From NCBI RefSeq assembly GCF_022678645.1, contig NZ_JALBWV010000021.1, forward strand, positions 62,001-126,000: a stretch of DNA of 64,000 bases. Reading direction: 5' to 3'. This stretch comes from Saccharopolyspora soli (GTDB taxonomy: Bacteria > Actinomycetota > Actinomycetes > Mycobacteriales > Pseudonocardiaceae). Below the pieces are notes generated by a model that was given only the letters and a program-made list of their open reading frames with translations, was not told the DNA's origin and did no database searches. Positions within the stretch are counted from its first letter, which is position 1. Every line of letters starts with the position of its first letter. The translations under genes were made by a program, and so were the position numbers. Below are positions 25,549 to 32,902 of this stretch, one piece after another.

Positions 25549-25965
25549 GTGTCCAACAGGAATCGCTCTGTACTCACCCTGCTCAAGCTGCTCGTGGCGA
25601 CGTTCGCCGTCACCGGTCTCCTCGGCGTCGGTGTCGCGACCGCGCCTGCCGCGAATGCGGATGTCTACGACTCCTGCACCCACAGCGGTTGCGCGGAGGC
25701 CCGCGACTCCAACGAGATCTGGGCGTCGATGGGATACCCGGGCTCCCGCGACTGGTACGACTGGCCAGACGGTCAGTGCAACTTCGCCGGCGGTACCTAC
25801 AACAACTACGAAGCCGAACTCCCGGAGGGCCACTCCTATCGCGAGTTCGATGTGACCCCGCGTGCATGCGGTGCGGCCCGGCAGGCCTACCGGCTCGTGG
25901 TGGACCTGACCACCGGTGAGGTCTACTTCTCCCCCAACCACTACGACGACTTCTACCGACTCTGA
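25549..25965 (+). CDS. Secreted ribonuclease of the N1/T1 (guanyl-specific) family
   Basis: A 138-residue precursor. Residues 1-37 are a Sec signal peptide (LLKLLVATFAVTGLLGVGVA, cleavage likely after ANA). The mature part ends with the microbial RNase fold: FAGGTYNNYEAELPEGHSY, REFDV, YRLVVDLTTGEVYFSPNHYDDF. The expected catalytic trio is present as Glu99, Arg115 and His131, spaced much as in RNase Sa. Four cysteines (43, 48, 77, 107) could form two disulfides. It would cleave RNA at guanosine outside the cell. The start is GTG at 25549 behind GGGAGG; the longer upstream frame is not used. No barstar-like inhibitor gene adjoins it. Confidence 0.8.
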   Translation: MSNRNRSVLTLLKLLVATFAVTGLLGVGVATAPAANADVYDSCTHSGCAEARDSNEIWASMGYPGSRDWYDWPDGQCNFAGGTYNNYEAELPEGHSYREFDVTPRACGAARQAYRLVVDLTTGEVYFSPNHYDDFYRL

Positions 25966-26020
25966 GCCCGGCCGCCTCAAACCGACGGAGGCCTGGGACT
26001 GAACAGGCAATTAGCGCATG

Positions 26021-26060
26021 AGGCGAATCCATGCACTAGCAGCAGTGCATGGATTCGCCT
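26021..26060. repeat. Perfect 17-bp inverted repeat with 6-base loop
   Basis: AGGCGAATCCATGCACT, then AGCAGC, then the exact reverse complement AGTGCATGGATTCGCCT. It lies 55 bases after the RNase stop, so a terminator is the simplest reading. However, the stem is unusually long, perfect and not G+C-rich, has no U-tract, and sits at the edge of mobile-element debris, so a recombination or transposon-end origin is possible. Confidence 0.8.
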
Positions 26061-26099
26061 GTCAAGCCCGGAGGGCAGGCGGTAACCTCGGGCGGTGGC

Positions 26100-26420
26100 C
26101 TCGCATCCGTGGACCTGGTATTGAACGCAACCACACGACTGGAAAAGACCTCGAACAACAGACTGGCCGACGTCGCCGACATCGTCATAAACACCGCCGA
26201 CATCGGCGTCGCGAAACCCGATCCCCGCGTTTACCTCATCGCCGCGCGACAAGTCGGCGTTCCCACCCACCGATGACTGTTTATCGACGACACCGCCGTC
26301 AACACCACGGCCGCCCAGGCGATCGGAATGACCGCCGTCCACTATCGACCGATCGACGATCTACGCCAAGCCCTCGCGCCAATCATCAACACAACAGGCC
26401 GGCTGGTGCAGGAGCCCTGA
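26100..26420 (+). pseudogene. HAD-superfamily hydrolase fragment with in-frame stop
   Basis: The frame reads LASVDLVLNATTRLEKTSNN, then DIVINTADIGVAKPDPRVYL and IAARQVGVPTHR. An in-frame TGA at 26274-26276 follows, after which the same frame continues LFIDDTAVNTTAAQAIGMTA and VHYRPIDDLRQAL to a stop at 26418-26420. These are the KPDP (motif III) and DD (motif IV) regions of a haloacid-dehalogenase-like hydrolase. The N-terminal DxDxT nucleophile motif is missing. With a truncation and a nonsense codon it is almost certainly dead. Confidence 0.75.
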
Positions 26421-26598
26421 AAAGGCAGGCATTCAGACGGTTCCAATACCTCACGACTCTGCGGAACAGGTGGCCGCGTCCCGAAACCTCTCCCCCACCA
26501 CCGGTGCCATAACGGCTACTCAGGCACACGCCGGGACACCCGACAGCACCTGTCCGACCGTGCTCCAGTCGACTTTTTCGCAGCTCACAAGGAAAACT

Positions 26599-26646
26599 CG
26601 CCTGCCCCATAGAGGCGTCCCAAGTGGACGCCTGGCGGGGCAGGCG
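26599..26646. repeat. Nested double inverted repeat
   Basis: An outer 10-bp stem (CGCCTGCCCC with GGGGCAGGCG) encloses an inner 8-bp stem (AGGCGTCC-CAAGT-GGACGCCT), separated by short bulges of four and three bases. The whole folds into one 48-base hairpin. It is followed by GCAAAAAGCCCCGC. It lies 107 bases upstream of the dead integrase gene and could be a terminator, an attachment-site arm or a small structured RNA. Confidence 0.7.
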
Positions 26647-26753
26647 GGGACAGCAAAAAGCCCCGCCCGCAGCGTTCTCGTCGTGCACCCGCCCGCTGTG
26701 CTGGACGACATGATCACCCACTGCCACGCCACGCGGCTGGACGGTGATCTCGC

Positions 26754-27225
26754 ATGACCGCCCACCAACACCAGCCCTCGGGCGCGTCGCAGGCCGATCT
26801 GGACGCCGCGCGCCTGCTTCTGGCCCGCCTGGGTGTCGGCCGAGGACCTCCCTGCCACTCCCTCGAACCGGGCGCCGGTGCCCCGCCTTCGCCGAATACA
26901 TCCCCATCGTCTCGGCCGCTGTCACCAACGGCACCCGGCGGGTCTACGGCTCCTACTGGAACCGCATCGAGAACCATTGGGGCCACCGACGCCTGGACGA
27001 ACCCACCCCGTCAGAGATCCAGCAACTCGTCGAGTACATCAAGACCCACGTCGTCGCCCGCCGCAACGCACGCGGCGGACGCAGTGCCGGCGAGCACCTC
27101 ATCGCCGCCCTGCGCTGTCTTTACCGCCATGCCGAAGACGACGGACACATCTCCCCGGCCGGTAACCCCGCCAGCAAAGTCGCCAAGCCCCGCCGCCTGC
27201 CCTCCAGCCGCCGCTGGAGGCACGT
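26754..27225 (+). pseudogene. Tyrosine-recombinase/integrase, frameshifted and lacking the catalytic domain
   Basis: The coding signal moves through three frames. MTAHQHQPSGASQADLDAAR lies in the first, VSAEDLPATPSNRAPVP in the second (from 26833), and FAEYIPIVSAAVTNGTRRVY in the third (from about 26888), continuing YGSYWNRIENHWGHRRLDEP and AGEHLIAALRCLYRHAEDDG. This is the SAM-like core-binding domain of a phage-type integrase. The C-terminal catalytic domain (R-H-R-Y) is absent beyond about 27225. Two frameshifts plus truncation make it a pseudogene. Confidence 0.8.
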
Positions 27226-27503
27226 CCTTGCGAACCGGTCCTGGCCACACCTCACTACGCCAACCACTTGCAAGACCGTGCGCCAGACAGTGACGCACCT
27301 GCATCCACCCTTTCGCATCATGTCGTGCTTGATCCCAGGTCAACGAGTGCTCAGCGAAGAACGTCGTCTTCTCCGGTATGACTAGGATGCGATCAACGAA
27401 CGACGGACACAACAGCGACGTCAGAGAAGCGTCACCGGCCGCGTGCGGAACGCACGGGAGCCTTCTCGGTGGCATCGCAACTCGATGGTGGGAGGAGGCA
27501 GGC

Positions 27504-28199
27504 ATGCCCAGACCCGAGGACGGCTTCTTGACGAAAAGCGAGTTCGCCTACTCGTGGCTTCGAGACAGGATCATCTCTCACGAGTTCCCGCCCGGCGAGA
27601 TCATGAACCAGACGCAGATCGCCAAGGACCTGGGCATCAGCACGACCCCGCTCAGAGAGGCACTGCGCAGGCTCAAGTCCGAGGGGCTCGTCGAGCTCGA
27701 CGCCCACCGCGACGCGCGGGCCACCGCGCTGTCCGCGGAGGAGGCGCGTGACCTGATGGAGACCAGGCTCGCGCTGGACCCCCTCGCCGCGGCACTGGCC
27801 GCCGAGCGGCGGTCGAAGGCGGACATCGCCGATATGCGCGCCGCAGCCGATTTCGACGCGCTGCCCGACCGCGCGGCCATGCCCGACCTCGCGGCGCATC
27901 GGCGGTTCCATCGGTCGATCTACCGGGCCTCGCACAACGAGATCCTGATCTCGACCCTCGACGCGCTGTGGGACAAGGCCGACCGCTACCGCCTCATGGG
28001 CCTGCGTGATCGCGGCGGCAGCGCGAAGGCCGACCAGACTGCGGAGGAGCACCGGTTGCTGCTCGGCGCCGTGATCGCCGGCGACGCCGACGAGGCGTCA
28101 GCCGTCATGACCCGCCACATTCGCGGCAGCCTCGGTGCAAAGGCCGCCGCCCGGCTGGCCCGGGCGGCGGCCGGCTCCCGCCCTCGCGACCAGCACTGA
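27504..28199 (+). CDS. GntR-family transcriptional regulator (FCD type), paralogue A
   Basis: A 231-residue regulator. The winged-helix HTH covers residues ~10-80 (TKSEFAYSWLRDRIISHE, GISTTPLREALRRLKSEGLV). The FCD ligand domain follows (ETRLALDPLAAALAAERR, HRRFHRSIYRASHNEIL, WDKADRYRLMGLRDR), with metal-binding Asp/His positions. The start ATG 27504 has GGAGG five bases upstream; the longer frame is discarded. It is about 60% identical by eye to the second GntR gene at 30925-31605. It is a candidate regulator of the neighbouring catabolic genes, whose promoters share a palindromic motif. It is convergent with the gamma-glutamyltransferase-like gene. Confidence 0.9.
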   Translation: MPRPEDGFLTKSEFAYSWLRDRIISHEFPPGEIMNQTQIAKDLGISTTPLREALRRLKSEGLVELDAHRDARATALSAEEARDLMETRLALDPLAAALAAERRSKADIADMRAAADFDALPDRAAMPDLAAHRRFHRSIYRASHNEILISTLDALWDKADRYRLMGLRDRGGSAKADQTAEEHRLLLGAVIAGDADEASAVMTRHIRGSLGAKAAARLARAAAGSRPRDQH

Positions 28200-28458
28200 A
28201 GATCCACCATCTTGAAGTCGCTGGTCATCGGGCTGGTGTGAGTCGGTGACCTGTTGGCACGCTGTCCGGAAGCGGTTGCCTGCGTTCAAGCTCGTCTGTC
28301 AGCGATCTTGGGCCTCTACAACCACCCGCGACTAGCGCCCTCTCGCTACCGGTCAAAGCGACGCCGCGCACGCGGAAGTCGTCGACCAGCTTGGCGATCT
28401 GCTCGATGCTGCTGAAGAGATTCGTGTAAGCCCCTTCCGGAGCTCCACCGACCACAGT

Positions 28459-28605
28459 CGACGGCGCCGTGTGCCGGGCCTGCGGCGGGAGGAGCTGGCG
28501 CAGCTCGCCGGAGTCTCCGCGGCGTACTGCACGCGATTCGAGCAGGGCAACGCCCGCAACGTCTCACACGAGGTGCTGGACGGGATTTCACACGACATTG
28601 AACGG
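28459..28605 (+). pseudogene. XRE-type HTH regulator fragment
   Basis: The frame reads RRRRVPGLRREELAQLAGVS, then AAYCTRFEQGNARNVSHEVL and DGI. This is the helix-turn-helix start of MmyB-like XRE regulators (PGLRREEVA.LAGVS..YYTRLEQGR). No start codon with a ribosome site precedes it, and the similarity stops within about 50 residues, so the ligand domain is gone. The remaining ~400 bases between the two flanking genes contain no other gene that I recognise. Confidence 0.65.
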
Positions 28606-28746
28606 CCTCGGCCCGCGCGGCAGAGAGGCCAACCAATTTCTCCTGTCGCTGTGGCCCAAGAGGATCTGGGGGCCAGCGCCTACCGGGACCAGTCACTGAC
28701 CGCCGGAGCATCGGCGAGTCCGCGCAGCGCGATCACGTGTTGGCGG

Positions 28747-30318
28747 TCATCGCGCGGGTAGCTCGACCTCCACGGCCGCTCCATCCGAGCGCGGGTCGCT
28801 GGCCGCGTCGAACCGGCCGCCCGACCCGACCTCGATCAGGTTGGCGTGCCCCAGCCATTCGTCGTGCGGGGGCAGCAGTTTGGGGACGAAGCCGTGCTCG
28901 GCCAACGACCGCGCGGCGTCGGACGGGGCGTCGCGTTCCAGGTAGACCGTCCGGTTGGTGTCACCGCTGTCCTGCACCCCGACGATCCACCGGGGAGCGC
29001 CGACCGCCTCCGCGGGCGTCTCCCCCGCCAGCGATCGCAACAGCAGCTGGGCATGAATCTGCGGTTGGCCGTGTCCTCCCATCGTCGAGCTCACCCACCT
29101 CACCTGATCGTCCTTGACGACCAGGACCGGCATGAGCGTGTGCCGGGGCCGCTTGCCGGGTTCCACGACGTTGGGCGAGCGCGGATCGAGCGAGAACGAC
29201 CTCCCCCGGTTCTGCAGGAGGATTCCGGTTGCGGGTTCCAGCACAGCCGAACCGAACGAGTTGTAGACGCTCTGGATGAGGGAGACCGCGAACCCGTCCG
29301 AGTCGATCGCGGAGATGCCGACCGTGTCCCCGCCGACGCGCCGCGGCCCCTGCACGCGCTTTGCCGGGTCCAGCTCCAGGCCGATCAACCGCTCGGCATC
29401 CACGTCGGCGAATCTCGGATCGGCCAGCAGGAGATCGCGGACGGCGTTGCTCCGCTCGAAGATGGCCGCCAGTTCACCGGCCCGTGCGCCCAGGACGTCG
29501 GCGGGGTCGCCGAGCCGCTGAACCCGGTCCAACGCCCTCAGCAGCATGAACCCCTGGGTGTTCGGCGGGCTGGTGATGACCTCGTGCGCGCGGAACATGC
29601 CCCGGACCGGGTCTGCGAGTTCGGGATGGAAACCGGCCAGGTCCTCGATGGTCAGCACCGAGCCGAGCCGCCTCAGACCATCGGCCAGACGCCGGCCCAC
29701 GGATCCGCCGTACAGCGCGTCCGGCCCCTCGGCCCGCAGCTCGGCCAGCGACTCCGCCAGCGCGGGTTGGCGCAGGAGCTCACCCTCCCGCAGCGGGGTC
29801 CCGCCGGGGAGGAAAACCTCGCGACAGCCGGGATCCCGCATCAGGACGTCGTGTTTGTCGGCGATGGCCGCCGCGACAGACCTGCTCACGGGCGCGCCCT
29901 GCGCCGCCAGCCGGATCGCGACGGTGAACTGCGCCGCCCAGTCCAGGCGGGCACCGAATGCTCTCAGCGATTCCCAGCCCCGGACCGCGCCCGGCACGGT
30001 CACGGTGTCGATGCCCCGCATGGGGAGTTCGGCACCGTGTGCCGCCCGCAACCGCTCGACGGACTGCCCGGAAGGCGCGTACCCCGTCGCGTTGACGCAG
30101 CGAACCGTGCCATCAGGGGTGCGGACGAGCGCCACCACGTCGCCACCGAGCGCGGTGTTGTTCGGATACACGACGTTCAGCACGACGGCGGCGGCGATCG
30201 CGGCGTCGATCGCGTTGCCGCCGGCGCGAAACGCCTGCTCTCCCGCGTTCGTCGCCAGGTGGTGCGGGCTCGCGATCGAGCCGTGCCCGGTCGTTGCCGT
30301 TGCCGAGGCGTGCGTCAT
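28747..30318 (-). CDS. Gamma-glutamyltransferase family Ntn hydrolase
   Basis: A 523-residue member of the gamma-glutamyltransferase family without a signal peptide, so probably cytoplasmic. It shows ASPHHLATNAGEQAFRAGGN with AIDAAIAAAVVLNVVYPNNT, ALGGD and TVPGAVRGWE. The autocleavage site is GGDTVGISAIDSDGFAVSLIQ (nucleophile Thr332), followed by SFGSAVLEPATGILLQNRG and STMGGHGQPQIHAQ. The family transfers or hydrolyses gamma-glutamyl groups; related members act as amidohydrolases (for example cephalosporin acylases). The start overlaps the SGNH gene stop as ATGA. It is the last gene of the ABC-GntR-SGNH unit. The actual substrate is unknown. Confidence 0.88.
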   Translation of the reverse strand: MTHASATATTGHGSIASPHHLATNAGEQAFRAGGNAIDAAIAAAVVLNVVYPNNTALGGDVVALVRTPDGTVRCVNATGYAPSGQSVERLRAAHGAELPMRGIDTVTVPGAVRGWESLRAFGARLDWAAQFTVAIRLAAQGAPVSRSVAAAIADKHDVLMRDPGCREVFLPGGTPLREGELLRQPALAESLAELRAEGPDALYGGSVGRRLADGLRRLGSVLTIEDLAGFHPELADPVRGMFRAHEVITSPPNTQGFMLLRALDRVQRLGDPADVLGARAGELAAIFERSNAVRDLLLADPRFADVDAERLIGLELDPAKRVQGPRRVGGDTVGISAIDSDGFAVSLIQSVYNSFGSAVLEPATGILLQNRGRSFSLDPRSPNVVEPGKRPRHTLMPVLVVKDDQVRWVSSTMGGHGQPQIHAQLLLRSLAGETPAEAVGAPRWIVGVQDSGDTNRTVYLERDAPSDAARSLAEHGFVPKLLPPHDEWLGHANLIEVGSGGRFDAASDPRSDGAAVEVELPAR

Positions 30319-30887
30319 GCCGTGGCTCCCCGTTCTGCGGGCCGGGCCAGGGTCCGTGTGATCACCTGCGCCAGGATCGGTATCAGCGAGGTGTAGCTCT
30401 CGCCCGTGAGGTGCAGTCCATCGCCTTCGAGTCCCCGGGCCATACCGCCGGGGCTGAGGATGCGATCGGTCTCGAGGCAGGCGTCAGCCCCGACGGCGGA
30501 ACGCAGAACCTCACGATATTGGTCGAGCTCGTGGTTGGTGCGCATCCCGAGGCCCGGCCGTTCGATCTCCTCGATCACCGGAGGCAGGAAGGCCACGAGG
30601 CGGGCACCGTCGAACGCGTCGACGATCGCACCGATGTTCGCCGTGAACTGGTCGAGCGCGACCCGCTTCCACGGGGCGCAGTCGTTGCCGCCGAACGACA
30701 GCACCACGGCCGAGCAGCCGAGGCCGGCGAGAACCGGGGCGCGCGTGACCCCGTCGGTGCTGTCCCAGCCGCCGGCGGCGCAGTTGTACAGCGTCGCGTC
30801 GCCGCCCAGCTCCCGCTCCAGCTGCTGGATCCGCGGCTTGGTGAACCGCGCCAGCATGCTGTCACCGAAGAGCATGATCTTGTCCAT
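30315..30887 (-). CDS. SGNH/GDSL-family hydrolase
   Basis: A 190-residue hydrolase with all four SGNH blocks: LFGDSMLARF (Ser10), CAAGGWDST (Gly), LSFGGNDCAPW (Asn), and GDGLHLTGESY (catalytic Asp/His). It has no signal peptide and probably acts on an ester or acetyl substrate in the cytoplasm. GAAGGGAA precedes the ATG. It lies 37 bases downstream of a GntR gene and overlaps the gamma-glutamyltransferase-like gene by four bases (ATGA), so both hydrolases should be made together. This points to a substrate that needs de-esterification and amide or gamma-glutamyl cleavage. Confidence 0.88.
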   Translation of the reverse strand: MDKIMLFGDSMLARFTKPRIQQLERELGGDATLYNCAAGGWDSTDGVTRAPVLAGLGCSAVVLSFGGNDCAPWKRVALDQFTANIGAIVDAFDGARLVAFLPPVIEEIERPGLGMRTNHELDQYREVLRSAVGADACLETDRILSPGGMARGLEGDGLHLTGESYTSLIPILAQVITRTLARPAERGATA

Positions 30888-30924
30888 CGGTTCCCTTCCA
30901 GCTCGCGATGTCGGGCCTCCCGCG

Positions 30925-31605
30925 TCACGGGTGATCCGGCCTCGTGGTCAGGCGCGACAGAGCCGTCGCGCCGAGACTGCTGCGGATGTGCCTGCGCATC
31001 ACCTCGGCAGCGCCAGCACTGTCCCCGGCGATGACCGCGTCCAGCATCGCCCGGTGCTCGGCTGCCGTCTCGTCCCGCCTCGCCTGATCACGCCGCTCGC
31101 GCAGGCCCACCATCCGGTAGCGGTCGGCCTTGTCCCAGAGGCCGTCGAGCGTGGCGATCAGCAGCTCGTTGTGCGAGGCGACGTAGATGGATCGGTGGAA
31201 CCTGCGGTGTGCCACCAGATCGGACACGTCAGGCCGGTCCGGCAACGGCCTCAGCTCCTCGAACGCCGCCCGCATCCTGGCGATGTCCCTCGACGCGCGA
31301 CGCTCCGCGGCGCGGGAGGCGGCGAGGGGGTCCAGGGCGCGGCGCATCTCCAGCAGGTCCCTGGCCTCCTCCGCCGACAGTCGGCTCACCCGTGCGTCGC
31401 GATGCGCACCGAGCTCCACCAGCCCCTCCGACTCGAGCCGCCGGAGCGCCTCCCGCAGCGGGGTGGTGCTGATTCCCATGTCCCGGGCCAGGATCGCCTG
31501 GTTGAGCGTCTCTCCCGGCCCGTAGTCGTGGGCGAGGATCTTGTTCCGCAGTGCCGCGTAGGCGAACTCGCTCTTCGTGGAGAAGTTCTCGAAGCTCCCG
31601 TTCAT
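30925..31605 (-). CDS. GntR-family transcriptional regulator (FCD type), paralogue B
   Basis: A 226-residue FCD-type GntR protein: TKSEFAYAALRNKILAHDY, GISTTPLREALRRLESEGLV, MRRALDPLAASRAAERR, HRRFHRSIYVASHNELL and WDKADRYRMVGLRER. It closely resembles the plus-strand paralogue at 27504. The ATG at 31605 (MNGSFENF) with CGGGG upstream is preferred to one ten codons earlier. It sits between the ABC transporter genes and the SGNH/gamma-glutamyltransferase-like pair, all on one strand, so it probably controls its own operon in response to a carboxylate or amino-acid-like ligand. That ligand is not predictable. Confidence 0.9.
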   Translation of the reverse strand: MNGSFENFSTKSEFAYAALRNKILAHDYGPGETLNQAILARDMGISTTPLREALRRLESEGLVELGAHRDARVSRLSAEEARDLLEMRRALDPLAASRAAERRASRDIARMRAAFEELRPLPDRPDVSDLVAHRRFHRSIYVASHNELLIATLDGLWDKADRYRMVGLRERRDQARRDETAAEHRAMLDAVIAGDSAGAAEVMRRHIRSSLGATALSRLTTRPDHP

Positions 31606-31777
31606 GGTCGTACCCCGCGAGACACCGGCAGACATGTGGTGTTCAGGTCGGCTCCTCGAGAACGGAGCGGAAGAAGTCGAACACGATGCCGATCACCTTC
31701 GTTCCCGCCCGAGCGCCCCCTCGACCAGGAAGTGGCTCGCGGAGCTCGCGCCGGTCCGGCATCTGTCGATCCTCCTG

Positions 31778-32902
31778 TCAGGCCACTGTCGAGAGCTGCT
31801 GCGCTTCCGCCGAGGGCACCGCGACACCCGGGTACAGGAGCGCGTCCTGCCGGTCGAAGACCAGCCGTGCACCGCCCTCCAGCGTTCCGTCCTGGGTGAT
31901 CACCTTGACCACGCTCGTGCCGAGCCGCAGGTCGTACTCGAACCGGGAGCCGATGTACGCCCGGGTCAACACGTCGGTGTCCAGCACGTTCGCCGCGGGC
32001 GGCTCGCCGCCGGCCGGGATGATGGACAAGCGCTCGGGGCGGATCGCCACGGTCACGTCTTGGCCTGTGGTGAACCTGTCCGGCGACGCGGCCTCGACCA
32101 CCGCGTCCGCGCTCTGCAGGCGGACCTCGACGACACCGGGCCTCCGGTCGGCGACCTTCCCGAGCAGGAAGTTGCAGCTGCCGACGAACCCGGCCACCTG
32201 CGCCGTGACCGGCCTTTCGTAGATCTCGGCGGGCGTGCCGATCTGGCTCATCTTCCCGTCGAACATCACCGCGATCCGGTCGCTCAGCGACAGCGCCTCG
32301 TCTTGGTCGTGCGTCACGTAGACGGTGGTGATGCCGAGATCCGCCTGCAGGCGCTTGAGCCAGGCACGAGCCTGCTCCCGCAGCTTCGCGTCGAGGTTCG
32401 ACAGCGGCTCGTCCAGCAGGAGCACCGAGGGCGAGTACACGAGCGCACGCGCGAGCGCGACACGCTGCTGCTGGCCTCCGGAGAGCTCGTGCGGGTACCG
32501 GGCCCCCAGATGAGCGAGACCCACCTTGTCGAGGGCGTCCTCGATGAGTTTCGCCCGGTCCTGGCGCCGGACCTTGCGGATGGACAGGGGAACGGCGAGG
32601 TTCTGGGTCACCGTCATGTGGGGCCACAGCGCGTACGACTGGAAGACCATGCCCAGGTTCCGCTCCTCCGGAGGAACGAGGAACTTGCGCTCGGTGTCGA
32701 CGAAGGGCACGTCGCCGACCGTGATCGTGCCCGTCGTCGGTTCCTCCAACCCCGCGATGCAGTTCAGCGTCGTGGACTTCCCGCACCCGCTCGGACCGAG
32801 CATGGTGAAGAACTCACCGTCGCGGATGGTCAGGTCGACCGCGTCCAATGCGGACACGTCCCCGAATCGCTTGGATACCTGCGAAAGCCGGACGTCAGGC
32901 AT
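31778..32902 (-). CDS. ABC transporter ATPase, iron/polyamine/phosphonate type
   Basis: A 374-residue ATPase with LGPSGCGKSTTLNCIAG (Walker A), the Q-loop MVFQSYALWPHM, the signature LSGGQQQRVALARAL, VLLLDEPLSNLDAKL (Walker B) and the switch His in VYVTHDQDEA. A C-terminal TOBE-like region follows (VTVAIRPERLSIIPAG). It belongs to the FbpC/PotA-like class that serves ferric iron, polyamine or aminophosphonate importers. The start overlaps the permease stop by eight bases. About 170 bases separate it from the GntR gene downstream. Confidence 0.92.
   Translation of the reverse strand: MPDVRLSQVSKRFGDVSALDAVDLTIRDGEFFTMLGPSGCGKSTTLNCIAGLEEPTTGTITVGDVPFVDTERKFLVPPEERNLGMVFQSYALWPHMTVTQNLAVPLSIRKVRRQDRAKLIEDALDKVGLAHLGARYPHELSGGQQQRVALARALVYSPSVLLLDEPLSNLDAKLREQARAWLKRLQADLGITTVYVTHDQDEALSLSDRIAVMFDGKMSQIGTPAEIYERPVTAQVAGFVGSCNFLLGKVADRRPGVVEVRLQSADAVVEAASPDRFTTGQDVTVAIRPERLSIIPAGGEPPAANVLDTDVLTRAYIGSRFEYDLRLGTSVVKVITQDGTLEGGARLVFDRQDALLYPGVAVPSAEAQQLSTVA

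Noticed and set aside
28225..28455. Minus-strand frame with GAYTNLFSSIEQIAKLVDDF
   Set aside because: The stretch is protein-like, but there is no start, no recognised family and no continuation; not enough to call a gene.
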